Origin: Leucothrix mucor DSM 2157
GTDB lineage: Bacteria > Pseudomonadota > Gammaproteobacteria > Thiotrichales > Thiotrichaceae
DNA length: 64,000 bases
Assembly: GCF_000419525.1 (NCBI RefSeq)
Contig: NZ_ATTE01000001.1
Location: forward strand, 4,648,501-4,712,500
Direction: 5' to 3'
In this document: positions 55,020-64,000 of the stretch, piece by piece
Numbering within the stretch: position 1 is the stretch's first letter
Layout of the letters: each line of letters opens with the position of its first letter
The notes under the pieces: generated by a model
What the model saw: only the letters and a program-made list of their open reading frames with translations
What the model was told of the DNA's origin: nothing
The model's database searches: none
Translations under genes and position numbers: made by a program

Positions 55020-55587
55020 TAGCAACCGGCTACGTATCATCGGCGGTCAGTGGCGCAGTCGGCAGCTTTCCTTTGTGGAAGCGCCGGGTCTGCGCCCGAC
55101 TCCGGACCGGATTCGGGAAACACTGTTTAATTGGTTGCAGGGTGATATTGCGAGTGCACGCTGCTTAGATTTATTTGCGGGTAGCGGGGCGATCGCCTTT
55201 GAAGCCTTGTCTCGCTATGCCGCTGAAGTCGTACTGGTTGAAATGCACCCCAAAGCTGCGCAGCAACTGCGGGATAACCTGCAGATACTTGAAAATGGTG
55301 AGGTCTCGCGTGGCGAAGTGGTCAATGCCGATGCCTTGAGCTTTCTAACGCGTAACTCAAAGCCGTTTGATTTGATTTTCTTAGACCCGCCATACCGAAA
55401 AGGCTTACTGCCAAAGGTGTTGGATCTGATTATGGAGAAGCAATTACTGACGCCGCATGGGCTTATTTATCTGGAGCACGAAGCTGAAGAGTCATTTGAT
55501 TGGTCAGTGTGGGGTTTAGATATCAAGAAGCAGAGTAAAGCGGGGCAGGTAATGGGGTATTTGTTGGAGCCGATTGCGGCCTCCTGA
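54997..55587 (+). CDS. rsmD: 16S rRNA (guanine966-N2)-methyltransferase RsmD
   Basis: About 196 residues: IIGGQWRSRQLSF, LRPTPDRIRETLFNWL, DLFAGSGAIAFEALSR (SAM loop) and FDLIFLDPPYRKG (catalytic DPPY). It methylates G966 of 16S rRNA. The frame is open to GTG at 54982; I prefer the ATG at 54997, which overlaps the M16 gene by 23 bases. In gammaproteobacteria rsmD is often next to ftsY, as it almost is here. Confidence 0.94.
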   Translation: MSKARKSSSNRLRIIGGQWRSRQLSFVEAPGLRPTPDRIRETLFNWLQGDIASARCLDLFAGSGAIAFEALSRYAAEVVLVEMHPKAAQQLRDNLQILENGEVSRGEVVNADALSFLTRNSKPFDLIFLDPPYRKGLLPKVLDLIMEKQLLTPHGLIYLEHEAEESFDWSVWGLDIKKQSKAGQVMGYLLEPIAAS

Positions 55588-55605
55588 ACAGTTGATGCAG
55601 GAGGC
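55579..55605. terminator. Hairpin at the rsmD stop
   Basis: GCCTCCTG (55579-55586) and CAGGAGGC (55598-55605) pair over an 11-base loop that includes the rsmD stop codon. No T run follows on either strand, so it is only a weak terminator candidate between convergent genes. Confidence 0.4.
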
Positions 55606-55616
55606 TTCGGCCCTTA

Positions 55617-55934
55617 TTAGTTTAGTGTGCGCATGGTTTGGTACTGACCATTGCCAGTGGTCGTCAGCATGTCAGCAATCATTGGATTATTAACTTCCAT
55701 ATCTGACTGATCCGAACAAATGTTTTGCTGGGAGACATAAGCCATCACCGAGTCGTCATCAACCAGTACATGGTACCAAGGTTGGTTTTTAGGCGGCTCG
55801 TTCTTGGCATGCTGCTCATACCATTCATCGTCACCATCAAATTCGGGGTCTACATCCACAATCACGCCACGAAAATTATAGTGTCTGTGATAAATCACTT
55901 GTCCGATATTAAATTCAGCTCGATTAATTTTCAT
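55617..55934 (-). CDS. hspQ: Heat shock protein HspQ
   Basis: A 105-residue YccV-type protein: FNIGQVIYHRHYNFRGVIVDVDPEFDGDDEWYE and NQPWYHVLVDD, then VMAYVSQQNI. In E. coli HspQ binds hemimethylated DNA, affects DnaA stability and stimulates Lon. Its length and conserved core are usual. It has its own upstream gap, where the AT-rich sequence at 55935-56105 separates it from uridine kinase on the other strand. Confidence 0.95.
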   Translation of the reverse strand: MKINRAEFNIGQVIYHRHYNFRGVIVDVDPEFDGDDEWYEQHAKNEPPKNQPWYHVLVDDDSVMAYVSQQNICSDQSDMEVNNPMIADMLTTTGNGQYQTMRTLN

Positions 55935-56105
55935 ATTTCACCTGATGATAAATCTCAATTGTTTACAATGATGGGGGATCTGCGTCACATTTCAAGTAAT
56001 GCCTAATATAAAGTCATTATAGCATCTGTTAGCTGAATCTACGGTTTAACCATTGTTTTCGTTTAGTGATAAACTGCGGTTTCAACCTACTACGAAGCAC
56101 AATCT

Positions 56106-56744
56106 ATGAGTCCCTTTGAATCCGTCGACAAGCCTATTTTCATTTCAATAGTCGGAGCCTCCTGCTCAGGAAAGACTGCGTTGGCTAATAATATTGCCAA
56201 ACGATTTAATGAGCAGCAAGTCAGTGTCATCGCCGAAGACGCTTACTATAAACGCCAAGATCACCTGACTATTGAAGAGCGGATCACAACCAACTACGAT
56301 CATCCGGATGCTTTTGACCACCAGCTTCTGCAGCAGCACATGAGTCAGCTCCGCAAAGGCTTCGCCATCGAAAGCCCTACTTATGATTACGTTAATCATA
56401 ACCGTTCGGATATCACTCAGACTATTAACTCGACGCCGGTTGTGGTTGTTGAGGGGATTATGCTGTACCACTCCAAGGCAATGCGCGACCTGTTCTCCTT
56501 GAAGCTCTTTGTGGATACGCCCTTAGATATCTGCCTGGCGCGTCGTATTGAGCGTGATGTACATGAGCGTGGCCGTACGGTCGCTTCGGTGCTTACGCAG
56601 TACCAGAAGACGGTACGACCCATGTATCAGGAGTTTGTAGAGCCTTCTAAGTACTATGCCGACCTGATTGTTCCAATGGGTGGCCATAGCCAAATCGTGT
56701 TAGACGTCCTAAACACCAAAATCAATCAACTAATTACAGGCTGA
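56106..56744 (+). CDS. udk: Uridine/cytidine kinase
   Basis: A 212-residue P-loop kinase: VGASCSGKTALA (about 14-25), the EDAYYKRQDHLT segment that binds substrate, NYDHPDAFD, PTYDYVNHNR, and VVVEGIMLYH with RRIERDVHERGRT (lid). It phosphorylates uridine and cytidine for pyrimidine salvage. The length is that of the simple enzyme without a uracil phosphoribosyltransferase domain. Translation begins 171 bases from hspQ on the other strand. Confidence 0.94.
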   Translation: MSPFESVDKPIFISIVGASCSGKTALANNIAKRFNEQQVSVIAEDAYYKRQDHLTIEERITTNYDHPDAFDHQLLQQHMSQLRKGFAIESPTYDYVNHNRSDITQTINSTPVVVVEGIMLYHSKAMRDLFSLKLFVDTPLDICLARRIERDVHERGRTVASVLTQYQKTVRPMYQEFVEPSKYYADLIVPMGGHSQIVLDVLNTKINQLITG

Positions 56745-56806
56745 AACTGAATAACTACGGTTTTGTTGCTGAGGGAGACCTCAGTAGGGCCTTTTATGAC
56801 AGTTTT

Positions 56807-56829
56807 ATGTAACTGGGTTACATTTTTTT
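56807..56829 (+). terminator. Terminator after udk
   Basis: ATGTAAC-TGG-GTTACAT is a perfect 7-base stem followed by a T run to 56829. A second perfect stem, CTGAGG-GAGA-CCTCAG, lies just upstream at 56769-56784. Either could end the udk transcript. Confidence 0.6.
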
Positions 56830-56833
56830 GGGT

Positions 56834-56880
56834 TATTACGTAATATATCACTTGATATTCAATAATTATGAAATTAAACT
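56834..56880 (+). promoter_or_regulatory. Promoter and palindromic site before gap
   Basis: TTGATA (56852-56857), 17 bases, TAAACT (56875-56880) form a plausible sigma-70 promoter 42 bases before the gap ATG. Just before the -35 is TATTACGTAATA (56834-56845), a perfect 12-base palindrome that could bind a regulator of glycolytic genes. Confidence 0.45.
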
Positions 56881-56915
56881 ACAGAAATTAGTTAAACGAT
56901 GCCCGCAAAAGGTGA

Positions 56916-57926
<1,011 letters not shown>

Positions 57927-57952
57927 ACGTCATTGGCTACCAGCGTTTTTTC

Positions 57953-57986
57953 GCCGGCACCCTTATTGGTTGCCGGCTTTTTTTTG
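57953..57986 (+). terminator. Rho-independent terminator after gap
   Basis: GCCGGCA (57953-57959) pairs with TGCCGGC (57971-57977) and is followed by nine T residues. It is 27 bases after the gap stop. Confidence 0.9.
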
Positions 57987-58119
57987 TCTGGTGAAATTTG
58001 CTGAAACTGAGTCGATTAAAAGAAATTAATAGAATCTCAGAGAATGAGCGTTTAGACTGCATTCCGCGTTATCAATATGTTGTGTAACTAATTTGAATGA
58101 ATTAACTCCGAAAGAGCCA

Positions 58120-58842
58120 ATGAATACCTCAGAAAAATCCGATACAACTGTGGCAACACAAAAAAAACAGAACCCTTTTATCGACCTGATCGTGAGTATC
58201 GTGATTCCTTCGGTAATCCTCATGAAGCTCAGCGGACCCGATAATCTTGGACCGGTTTTTGCGCTGGTCTTGGCATTGGCTTTTCCAATTGGCTGGGGTC
58301 TTTACGAACTGATCGTTCACAAAAAGCGTAACTTTGTTGCCTTGCTGGGTATTGTGAGTGTACTGCTCACCGGTGGTATTGGTCTGTTCAAACTGGATAC
58401 GCAATGGCTGGCAGTGAAAGAGGCTGCAATCCCTGCGATTATTGGAATTGGTGTATTGGTTTCCAGTTACACAAAATATCCGCTAGTAAGAACCATGTTA
58501 TTTAATCCTGCGATTCTGCAAGTGGATAAAATCAACGGAATACTGGAAGAGAAAAACAATAAAGCTGAATTTGATCAGCGCCTGTTGAAAGCCAATTACT
58601 TTTTGGCGGGAACCTTCTTCTTTTCAGCCGTGATGAATTACATTTTGGCGAAATGGATTGTTGTTAGCCCATCCGGCACAGAAGAGTTTAATGCTGAGCT
58701 GGGTCAAATGACGTTAATGAGTTATCCAGTGATCGCTATTCCATCCATGATTATGATGATGGGCGTGTTTTATTATATCTGGCGAACCATTAACCGGCTT
58801 TCCGGACTTGAGCTGGAAGAGATTGTTGCAGCAAAAGATTAA
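58120..58842 (+). CDS. VC0807-family membrane protein
   Basis: About 240 residues from MNTSEKSDTTVA; a TTG start at 58093 would add nine residues. A polar N-terminus is followed by about six membrane helices (LIVSIVIPSVILMKL, FALVLALAFPIGWGLYEL, LLGIVSVLLTGGIGLF, AIPAIIGIGVLVSSYT, FLAGTFFFSAVMNYILAKW, YPVIAIPSMIMMMGVFYYIWRTI). The layout and the MLFNPAILQVDKI segment fit the VC0807 family, conserved in gammaproteobacteria and of unknown function. It has its own transcription unit between gap and the AAA gene. Confidence 0.8.
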   Translation: MNTSEKSDTTVATQKKQNPFIDLIVSIVIPSVILMKLSGPDNLGPVFALVLALAFPIGWGLYELIVHKKRNFVALLGIVSVLLTGGIGLFKLDTQWLAVKEAAIPAIIGIGVLVSSYTKYPLVRTMLFNPAILQVDKINGILEEKNNKAEFDQRLLKANYFLAGTFFFSAVMNYILAKWIVVSPSGTEEFNAELGQMTLMSYPVIAIPSMIMMMGVFYYIWRTINRLSGLELEEIVAAKD

Positions 58843-58914
58843 AGCGCCTCAGTAAAACCCCGAATAATGCGAGAGCCTGATATACGCAGGCTTTCCCTCT
58901 GTTATACTCAAAAA

Positions 58915-61023
58915 ATGAATAAGAAAGTACCTGAATTGCTCGAACAGTATGAGGATATTGTCATCCTTTGGTCCCTACGTGCCCTTTATAACCTCAAGGG
59001 TTATATGCGCATGGATACCGAATTTGGTTTGTATGGTCATGACCGTGCCTTAAGCGTGGTTGGGCTTGAGCACCTGATTGATAAACACGATGACGAAAAC
59101 CCAATCTCTAAGAAAAAATTCCGTCGTATTTTGAAAACACAAAGCGAATTGTATGAGGCTAAGAATATTCCTCATGACGGCGTGTTGTTCAAAAATCTGG
59201 ACGAGCTCGGTAAGTTAGTTGAACTCAGTGATATTGAGAAGAAGCTACTGGCCTTTGGTATTCTGATTCATGCGATTAAAGACTTAACGGAAGTCTGTGG
59301 TGTGTTAGGTGACTTAACGTCGCGCGGCGTGATTAATACGCTGAGTGTGATTTTGGATCTTGACCCTTCAAGCATTCGCCAAGCTTTATCATCTGATGGC
59401 TTGCTAAATCGAACTGGCCTAATGCGTCTTGAATGCAACTTTCCGGATGAGTTAGATGATCAGTTGGTATTGCTTGATGAAATCACCGATGTATTGCTGG
59501 ACGACGAAGTGCTGGACATCATGCAATCGCTGCGTCGCTTTTTCAAAGTTGGCAGCGAAGCAACGCTGAAGCCAGAGGACTTTTCACATGTTGATAAAGA
59601 CTATGACTTGGTGCATCACTATTTGCGTTCTGCGACCAAGAAGCGTTTAAAAGGCGTTAATATTCTCATTTATGGTCCACCGGGAACGGGTAAAACCGAA
59701 ATGGTTCGGACTTTGGCAAAAGATTTAGGTTGTCCATTGTATGAAGTTAACAATACCGGCGAAGGTGTCGTTGATGAGTATGAAAAAGCACGGGTCGATT
59801 CCTATCAGTTGTGCCAGCAGGTATTAAAGCGCACGCCGGAAACCTTGATTTTATTTGATGAAATCGAAGATGTATTCCTGCGCGATGGCAGCATGGAGCG
59901 TTTTGGTATTCGTACCAGCTCAGATACCAAGAAAGGTTGGTTTAATCAGTTGTTGGAGGAAAACGAGGTGCCCGCAATTTGGGTATCCAACGTGATTTAC
60001 CACATTGATGAAGCCATTCTGCGCCGCTTTGACTATGTGATGGAGTTGAAAACGCCGCCACGTCAAACCCGTATTCGCATGTTGCGCGAGTATGCAAAAG
60101 GCTTGAATGTCAGCGAAAAGTGGTTGGAGCAAATTTCGGGTAATGAATATCTGGCGCCGGGCTTAATTGCGCGTGGTGTTCGGGTAGTTTCAGAGCTGGG
60201 ATTGGAAAAGCCTGCTGAAGTTGAAGCGCACTTGGAACGAATCATTGGAAATACCCTAAACGCGATGGGCTATGACAAGGATTTATCCAAAGGTGTGAAG
60301 TCGCCGATTACTTATCGTCTTGATGTGCTAAATCCGGATTATGATCTGGTGACCTTGCAGGCTGCGTTAACCAAAATGCCAAAAGGCCGTATTTGTTTAT
60401 ATGGCCAGCCGGGAACGGGTAAAAGTGAATTTGCTCGCCATGTTGCTGAAGTGTTGGATATTCCACTGATTACTAAGCGTGCTTCGGACTTGTTGGATCC
60501 GTATTTGGGAATGACTGAACGCCACTTGAGTGAAATGTTTGAACAAGCGATGGATGAAGGCGCAGTGTTGTTGCTGGATGAAGCCGATAGCTTTCTTCAG
60601 GATCGAGCACGAGCGCGTGAAAGCTGGCAGGTATCTCAGGTCAACGAACTGCTGACACAAATGGAGCAGTTTGATGGTTTGTTTTTCTGCTCAACCAATT
60701 TGATGGAGCAGTTAGATCAAGCATCGCTACGTCGCTTTGATTTAAAGATTAAATTCGATTTTTTGAAGCCAGAGCAGTTGTGGTCTTTGTTCCAGCAAGT
60801 GTTAGACGATTACGAAGCTGAAGTGCCTGATGAGGAAAACTGGAAGAAGCAGATTGTTGGAATGCAGGGCTTAACGCCAGGTGATTTTGCAACGGTTGCG
60901 CGTCAAAGTCGTTTTTCAGGAAAGCCGTTGGATGCTGAAGCATTGCTGGATGGTTTAAAGCGAGAATTGCAGTTTAAGGCTTATGGCGCTTACAAGAATA
61001 TGGGCTTCATTAACAACAGTTAG
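58915..61023 (+). CDS. Double AAA-domain ATPase of unknown role
   Basis: About 702 residues from MNKKVPELLEQYEDIV; the frame is open to 58867 but those residues come from the gap. The N-terminal 230 residues are helical and without a known domain. The first AAA module has Walker A GPPGTGKTE (about 253), Walker B LILFDEIEDVF (about 310) and RRFDYVMEL. The second has GQPGTGKSE (about 497), VLLLDEADSFL (about 550) and RRFDLKIKF. Both modules keep the arginine-finger-type RRFD motif. Two tandem AAA domains resemble the Cdc48/p97 or ClpB layout but the sequence is neither. It may remodel proteins in the cytoplasm. It is separate from gap and ends in a strong terminator. Confidence 0.87.
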   Translation: MNKKVPELLEQYEDIVILWSLRALYNLKGYMRMDTEFGLYGHDRALSVVGLEHLIDKHDDENPISKKKFRRILKTQSELYEAKNIPHDGVLFKNLDELGKLVELSDIEKKLLAFGILIHAIKDLTEVCGVLGDLTSRGVINTLSVILDLDPSSIRQALSSDGLLNRTGLMRLECNFPDELDDQLVLLDEITDVLLDDEVLDIMQSLRRFFKVGSEATLKPEDFSHVDKDYDLVHHYLRSATKKRLKGVNILIYGPPGTGKTEMVRTLAKDLGCPLYEVNNTGEGVVDEYEKARVDSYQLCQQVLKRTPETLILFDEIEDVFLRDGSMERFGIRTSSDTKKGWFNQLLEENEVPAIWVSNVIYHIDEAILRRFDYVMELKTPPRQTRIRMLREYAKGLNVSEKWLEQISGNEYLAPGLIARGVRVVSELGLEKPAEVEAHLERIIGNTLNAMGYDKDLSKGVKSPITYRLDVLNPDYDLVTLQAALTKMPKGRICLYGQPGTGKSEFARHVAEVLDIPLITKRASDLLDPYLGMTERHLSEMFEQAMDEGAVLLLDEADSFLQDRARARESWQVSQVNELLTQMEQFDGLFFCSTNLMEQLDQASLRRFDLKIKFDFLKPEQLWSLFQQVLDDYEAEVPDEENWKKQIVGMQGLTPGDFATVARQSRFSGKPLDAEALLDGLKRELQFKAYGAYKNMGFINNS

Positions 61024-61041
61024 TGGAAAGCTCGAAAGAAT

Positions 61042-61079
61042 AAAAGCCGGCGATATTTAACGATATCGCCGGCTTTTTT
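61042..61079. terminator. Bidirectional terminator between the AAA gene and long GAPDH
   Basis: AAAAGCCGGCGATAT and ATATCGCCGGCTTTT pair as a long stem, with a T run on both strands. It is set between convergent genes 19 bases after the AAA stop. Confidence 0.92.
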
Positions 61080-61082
61080 GTT

Positions 61083-62528
61083 TTACGCCGGTACTTGTGG
61101 AATTTGCATGCCAACCATTTCACGCATTACGCGTAATACCTGAGTACTGTAGCCGTACTCGTTGTCATACCAAACATACAATACACAGCTATTATCCTGT
61201 GCAATCGTTGCAACCGAATCAAAAATCCCAGGCTCTGGTGTTCCAACGAAATCCGTTGATACCACTTCAGTCGATGAAGAGTAAGCAATTTGCTCATGCA
61301 GATCAGAGTTCAGTGCAATGTTACGAACGTGGTCGTTGATTTCATCACGGGTAGGGGAGCTGGATAAGTTCAGCTTGATTACTGCCATAGATACATTTGG
61401 CGTTGGAACACGGATAGCGTTACCAGTTAGCTTGCCTTGTAGTTCAGGCAATGCTTTGGAGACTGCTTTTGCCGCACCGGTTGAAGTCAGTACCATATTC
61501 AGTGGTGCACTACGGCCGCGACGCTCGGCACTGTGATAATTATCAATCAGGTTTTGGTCATTCGTGTAAGAGTGAATGGTTTCAACGTGACCATTTACAA
61601 TACCGTACTTATCGTTCATTACTTTCAGAACGGGAGTAATTGCATTGGTGGTACAAGATGCCGCACAAATAATGGTGTCATCCAAGCTAACATCAGTGTG
61701 GTTTACACCATAAACGATGTTTTTAACATTGCCGCCAGCGGGTGCTGTAAGTAGTACCTTCGATGCACCTTTTGGTACTAAGTGACGACCAAGCGCCTCT
61801 TCAGTTTTGAATACACCCGTGTTATCAACAATGAGTGCGTTATCGATATCGTATTCTGTGTAATCAATTTCTTCAGGGCTGCCAGCATAGATAACTTTAA
61901 TGTAGTTACCATTGGCAATGATTGCGCTGTTCTCGTGGTCGACCGTAATCGAACCATTGAATGGGCCGTGGATAGAGTCGCGACGTAGTAAGCTGGCACG
62001 TTTTTCCAAGTCGCCTTTACCTTTGCTGCGAACAACAATGGCGCGAAGGCGTAATTTATTACCGGCAGTGGTTCTTTCAATCAATAGGCGGGCCAGAATA
62101 CGGCCGATACGTCCAAAACCGTAAAGTACAACATCTTGAGGTTGAGCGAGGAGGCTGATATTACCGTGATTAGCTTCGGCAACGGCGCCCAGAAGGTAGT
62201 CTTCCAGGGATTGATTAGTGTCAAGCTGTGCAAAATTGTGCGCCAGCTTACCAATATCAACGCGTGAAACGCCGAGATTCATTGTTTGGAGGACACCGAG
62301 AACTTCGGTGGTTGCCTCAAGACTAATATTTTCACCAACCATGCGACGACCAAGGCGGTGTGCTTTGATGATGTCGATCGTGGAGCTGTTCATTAGCTTG
62401 CGACCGAAAATGGTGAGAATCACACCCATTTCCCGGTACATTTGACCAACGGTCGGGATCATTTTTTCGGCTAATGTTTGTTCATTCAAGTAATCTGCCA
62501 AATAGGCATCGCTAGTAGATTTGCTCAC
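61083..62528 (-). CDS. Glyceraldehyde-3-phosphate dehydrogenase, long form
   Basis: A 481-residue GAPDH. The N-terminal 140 residues (MIPTVGQMYREMGVILTIFGRKLMN, ...MGVSRVDIGKLAHNF) are the extension typical of the long gammaproteobacterial isozyme. The NAD fold starts at LYGFGRIGRILARL; the catalytic cysteine is in CAASCTTNAITP (about 290), followed by HSYTNDQNLIDNYH. Long-form enzymes are thought to serve gluconeogenesis or special redox conditions. The start is GTG at 62528 with GGAG 6 bases upstream. It converges with the AAA gene. Confidence 0.94.
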   Translation of the reverse strand: MSKSTSDAYLADYLNEQTLAEKMIPTVGQMYREMGVILTIFGRKLMNSSTIDIIKAHRLGRRMVGENISLEATTEVLGVLQTMNLGVSRVDIGKLAHNFAQLDTNQSLEDYLLGAVAEANHGNISLLAQPQDVVLYGFGRIGRILARLLIERTTAGNKLRLRAIVVRSKGKGDLEKRASLLRRDSIHGPFNGSITVDHENSAIIANGNYIKVIYAGSPEEIDYTEYDIDNALIVDNTGVFKTEEALGRHLVPKGASKVLLTAPAGGNVKNIVYGVNHTDVSLDDTIICAASCTTNAITPVLKVMNDKYGIVNGHVETIHSYTNDQNLIDNYHSAERRGRSAPLNMVLTSTGAAKAVSKALPELQGKLTGNAIRVPTPNVSMAVIKLNLSSSPTRDEINDHVRNIALNSDLHEQIAYSSSTEVVSTDFVGTPEPGIFDSVATIAQDNSCVLYVWYDNEYGYSTQVLRVMREMVGMQIPQVPA

Positions 62529-62729
62529 AAATAACTCCTCTCATGGGTTGAAGACTGGTTAGTTGCAGGGCATCTTACTGGAAGAAATATCGATTAGGGA
62601 AGTGTTTAAGAGACGAACAAGCCCCTCAATAGTGCGTTTTGATTCGATTCCGATACTAAGGATTCGCTTTTTAAGAGGGTAAAATGAGGGGTAGAGAAGC
62701 GCTTGTGAAGGACTGATAAATGAATTTAT

Positions 62730-62766
62730 CCCAGAACGCTCTCATTACATAAAGAGCGTTTTGGGT
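62730..62766. terminator. Hairpin after the peroxiredoxin gene
   Basis: AACGCTC (62735-62741) pairs with GAGCGTT (62754-62760), extended outward by CCCA and TGGG. It is 14 bases behind the peroxiredoxin stop and could end leftward transcription. It has only short T runs. Confidence 0.5.
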
Positions 62767-62779
62767 GATGAAAACAAGC

Positions 62780-63253
62780 TTAGAGTGCTTCCAAAATTGT
62801 TTCTGCTTTACTGGATTCGAATGTCTTAGGTGGTTCAATATTCAACAGGCTTACTACACCATTATCGATAATCATTGCGAATCGTTGTGCACGAACGCCA
62901 CCAAAATCACCGGTATCCATTTCTAAGCCTAAGGATTTAGTAAAGGCTGCGCCACCATCAGCGATCATCGTGATATTTTCGGCATTTTGATCTTTAGCCC
63001 AAGCCTGCATAACAAACGCATCATTTACCGATAGGCAAGCAACCATATCGACACCCTTTTCAAGGAAGCTGTCAAAAAGTGTTACGTAGCCAGGTAAGTG
63101 AGCTTTTGAACAAGTCGGGGTAAATGCGCCTGGTAATGCAAACAGTACTACTTTTTTGCCGGAAAATAATTCCGTGCTAGTGGTGCTGGTTTGTTCTACG
63201 ACGCCGGCAACTGTGATGTTTGCCGTTGGGACTGTATCTCCAACACTAATCAT
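62780..63253 (-). CDS. Prx5-type peroxiredoxin
   Basis: A 157-residue thiol peroxidase: the peroxidatic Cys48 is in PGAFTPTCSKAHLPG, with a second Cys73 (DMVACLSVNDAF) and the GGVRAQRFAMIIDNG segment. It reduces hydrogen and organic peroxides with glutaredoxin, glutathione or thioredoxin. It lacks the fused glutaredoxin of some gammaproteobacterial members. AAGGA lies 8-9 bases before the ATG. It stands alone, with terminator-like hairpin behind and a 313-base gap before. Confidence 0.95.
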   Translation of the reverse strand: MISVGDTVPTANITVAGVVEQTSTTSTELFSGKKVVLFALPGAFTPTCSKAHLPGYVTLFDSFLEKGVDMVACLSVNDAFVMQAWAKDQNAENITMIADGGAAFTKSLGLEMDTGDFGGVRAQRFAMIIDNGVVSLLNIEPPKTFESSKAETILEAL

Positions 63254-63489
63254 AAGAGGTTTCCTTGGTTGATCTTGGGTTGATAAAGAGTTTCAGGGCA
63301 TAGTGCCATAGGCCTATTGCATCGGCAATAGAGTGTTTTGATGGGGAGAATGACTAGAGTTTTAGGTATTTTCTGGATGTGAGTGCCTTGGTTTGTGATT
63401 CCTATTATTGATAGATGGCATGTCCATTAGTCAATTTCTACTCCGCTTTTGAAAATCAATTTGTTAGAATTTTTACCTTAAGATCTTTT

Positions 63490-63510
63490 TATGATGCTAG
63501 ATACATCATA
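63490..63510. promoter_or_regulatory. Palindrome in the gap upstream of the HhH gene
   Basis: TATGATG-CTAGATA-CATCATA is a perfect 7-base inverted repeat with a 7-base spacer, 57 bases before the HhH protein ATG. The whole 313-base gap (63254-63566) between the divergent peroxiredoxin and HhH genes is AT-rich and holds no gene that I can see; this repeat is its only conspicuous structure. Confidence 0.4.
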
Positions 63511-63566
63511 GATATCGGTTTTTATCTTGATCTAATCACTCGTAAATAATAATAAAAAAGGAAAAT

Positions 63567-64000
63567 ATGAAAAATCTTAAATTGATTCAACTCTCTGTCG
63601 CTGCAATGTTGGCTTTTGGTAGCTCTTCGGTTTTCGCCGAGATGGTCAATATTAATAAAGCTTCGGCGCAAACCATCGCACATCACTTAAGTGGCATCGG
63701 TATCAAGAAAGCGGCAGCTATTGTGAAGTACAGAAATGACAACGGTGTCTTTAAGTCGGTTGATGACTTAACTGAGGTAAAGGGCATTGGTGATAAATTG
63801 CTAGCGAAGAACCTCGCTGATCTGTCTTTATCTAAGGGAGCTGTTGCTCTTGATGCTTCCACACCGAAAGTCGTCAAAATCAGTTCAACCAAAAAGACCA
63901 CCAAGGCGAAAAAGACTGATAAGTCGGATGCTGTTGTGACGGCTTCTACTAAGAAGGCAAGTACGCCAGAAGCAGTCGTAGATAAGCAGAGTGCTAAAGA
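63567..64000 (+). CDS. Secreted ComEA-like helix-hairpin-helix protein (partial)
   Basis: The frame runs off the right edge; 144 residues are visible. A signal peptide (MKNLKLIQLSVAAML..., cleaved near VFAEM) is followed by a ComEA-type HhH pair: VNINKASAQTIAHHLSGIG and IKKAAAIVKYRND, then FKSVDDLTEVKGIGDKLLAKN. After about residue 95 comes a Lys/Thr/Ser-rich tail (STKKTTKAKKTDKSD). ComEA proteins bind DNA in the periplasm during transformation, and short versions occur widely. The ATG has AAGGA 5 bases upstream. The long basic tail is unusual for minimal ComEA and could add DNA binding. Confidence 0.85.
   Translation, partial: MKNLKLIQLSVAAMLAFGSSSVFAEMVNINKASAQTIAHHLSGIGIKKAAAIVKYRNDNGVFKSVDDLTEVKGIGDKLLAKNLADLSLSKGAVALDASTPKVVKISSTKKTTKAKKTDKSDAVVTASTKKASTPEAVVDKQSAK

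Overview
The window reads as chromosomal DNA of a free-living gammaproteobacterium of moderate GC content. The purine genes (purC divergent from purEK), pyrE, ftsY, rsmD, hspQ, the long 481-residue GAPDH and the paired M16 peptidases all have gammaproteobacterial character. A Thiotrichales-type marine bacterium is my best guess, but nothing here proves the taxon. I saw no rRNA, tRNA, CRISPR array or prophage. One insertion sequence of the IS110 family (IS1111 group) is present.

Layout. 1-7.1 kb: the 5' part of a SLAC1/TDT-like membrane protein, a membrane-tethered LuxR-type regulator, a frameshifted VIT-family gene, a cytochrome b561 plus PepSY pair, a hybrid sensor kinase, an MsrQ-like haem protein and an FNR-type regulator. 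7.1-20.5 kb: a respiratory block. The cydA-cydB-cydX-cydD-cydC genes for bd oxidase and its exporter run leftward, and a complete nine-gene N-type ATPase operon (atpDCQRBEFAG) runs rightward from the same 169-base intergenic region. An FNR-type box lies in that region at equal distance from a -10-like element on each side. 20.6-24.3 kb: a PAS histidine kinase, a single-domain response regulator and a REC-GGDEF-EAL protein. 24.3-30.6 kb: pyrE, a DUF3622 protein, a LysR regulator, a double-thioredoxin secreted protein opposite a DUF4198 protein, an ankyrin protein and a fatty acid desaturase. 30.7-32.0 kb: the IS element, with a possible bridge RNA region behind its transposase. 32.0-34.5 kb: a DUF1800/DUF1501 pair.

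35.6-43.2 kb holds the most unusual accessory system: a GntR/UTRA regulator and a Gfo/Idh/MocA dehydrogenase facing a compact operon of SsuD-like flavin monooxygenase, aldo/keto reductase, flavin reductase and a three-part TRAP transporter. The three enzyme genes overlap by 1 and 4 bases. The chemistry they imply is uptake of a small anion, oxidative C-S cleavage to an aldehyde and sulfite, then reduction of the aldehyde. It resembles a sulfoquinovose-monooxygenase core with a different transporter and no glycosidase. Its substrate cannot be read from the sequence.

43.5-64 kb is mostly core: a Sel1 protein, a MauG/CCP-type dihaem protein, a small lipoprotein, ApbE, a GspC-like protein, the purine genes, a methyltransferase, ftsY, two M16 peptidases, rsmD, hspQ, uridine kinase, classical GAPDH, a VC0807-family protein, a large double-AAA ATPase, the long GAPDH, a Prx5-type peroxiredoxin and the start of a ComEA-like HhH protein. 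Several short genes (cydX, the lipoprotein, an eight-codon leader before the TRAP genes) were found by direct reading.
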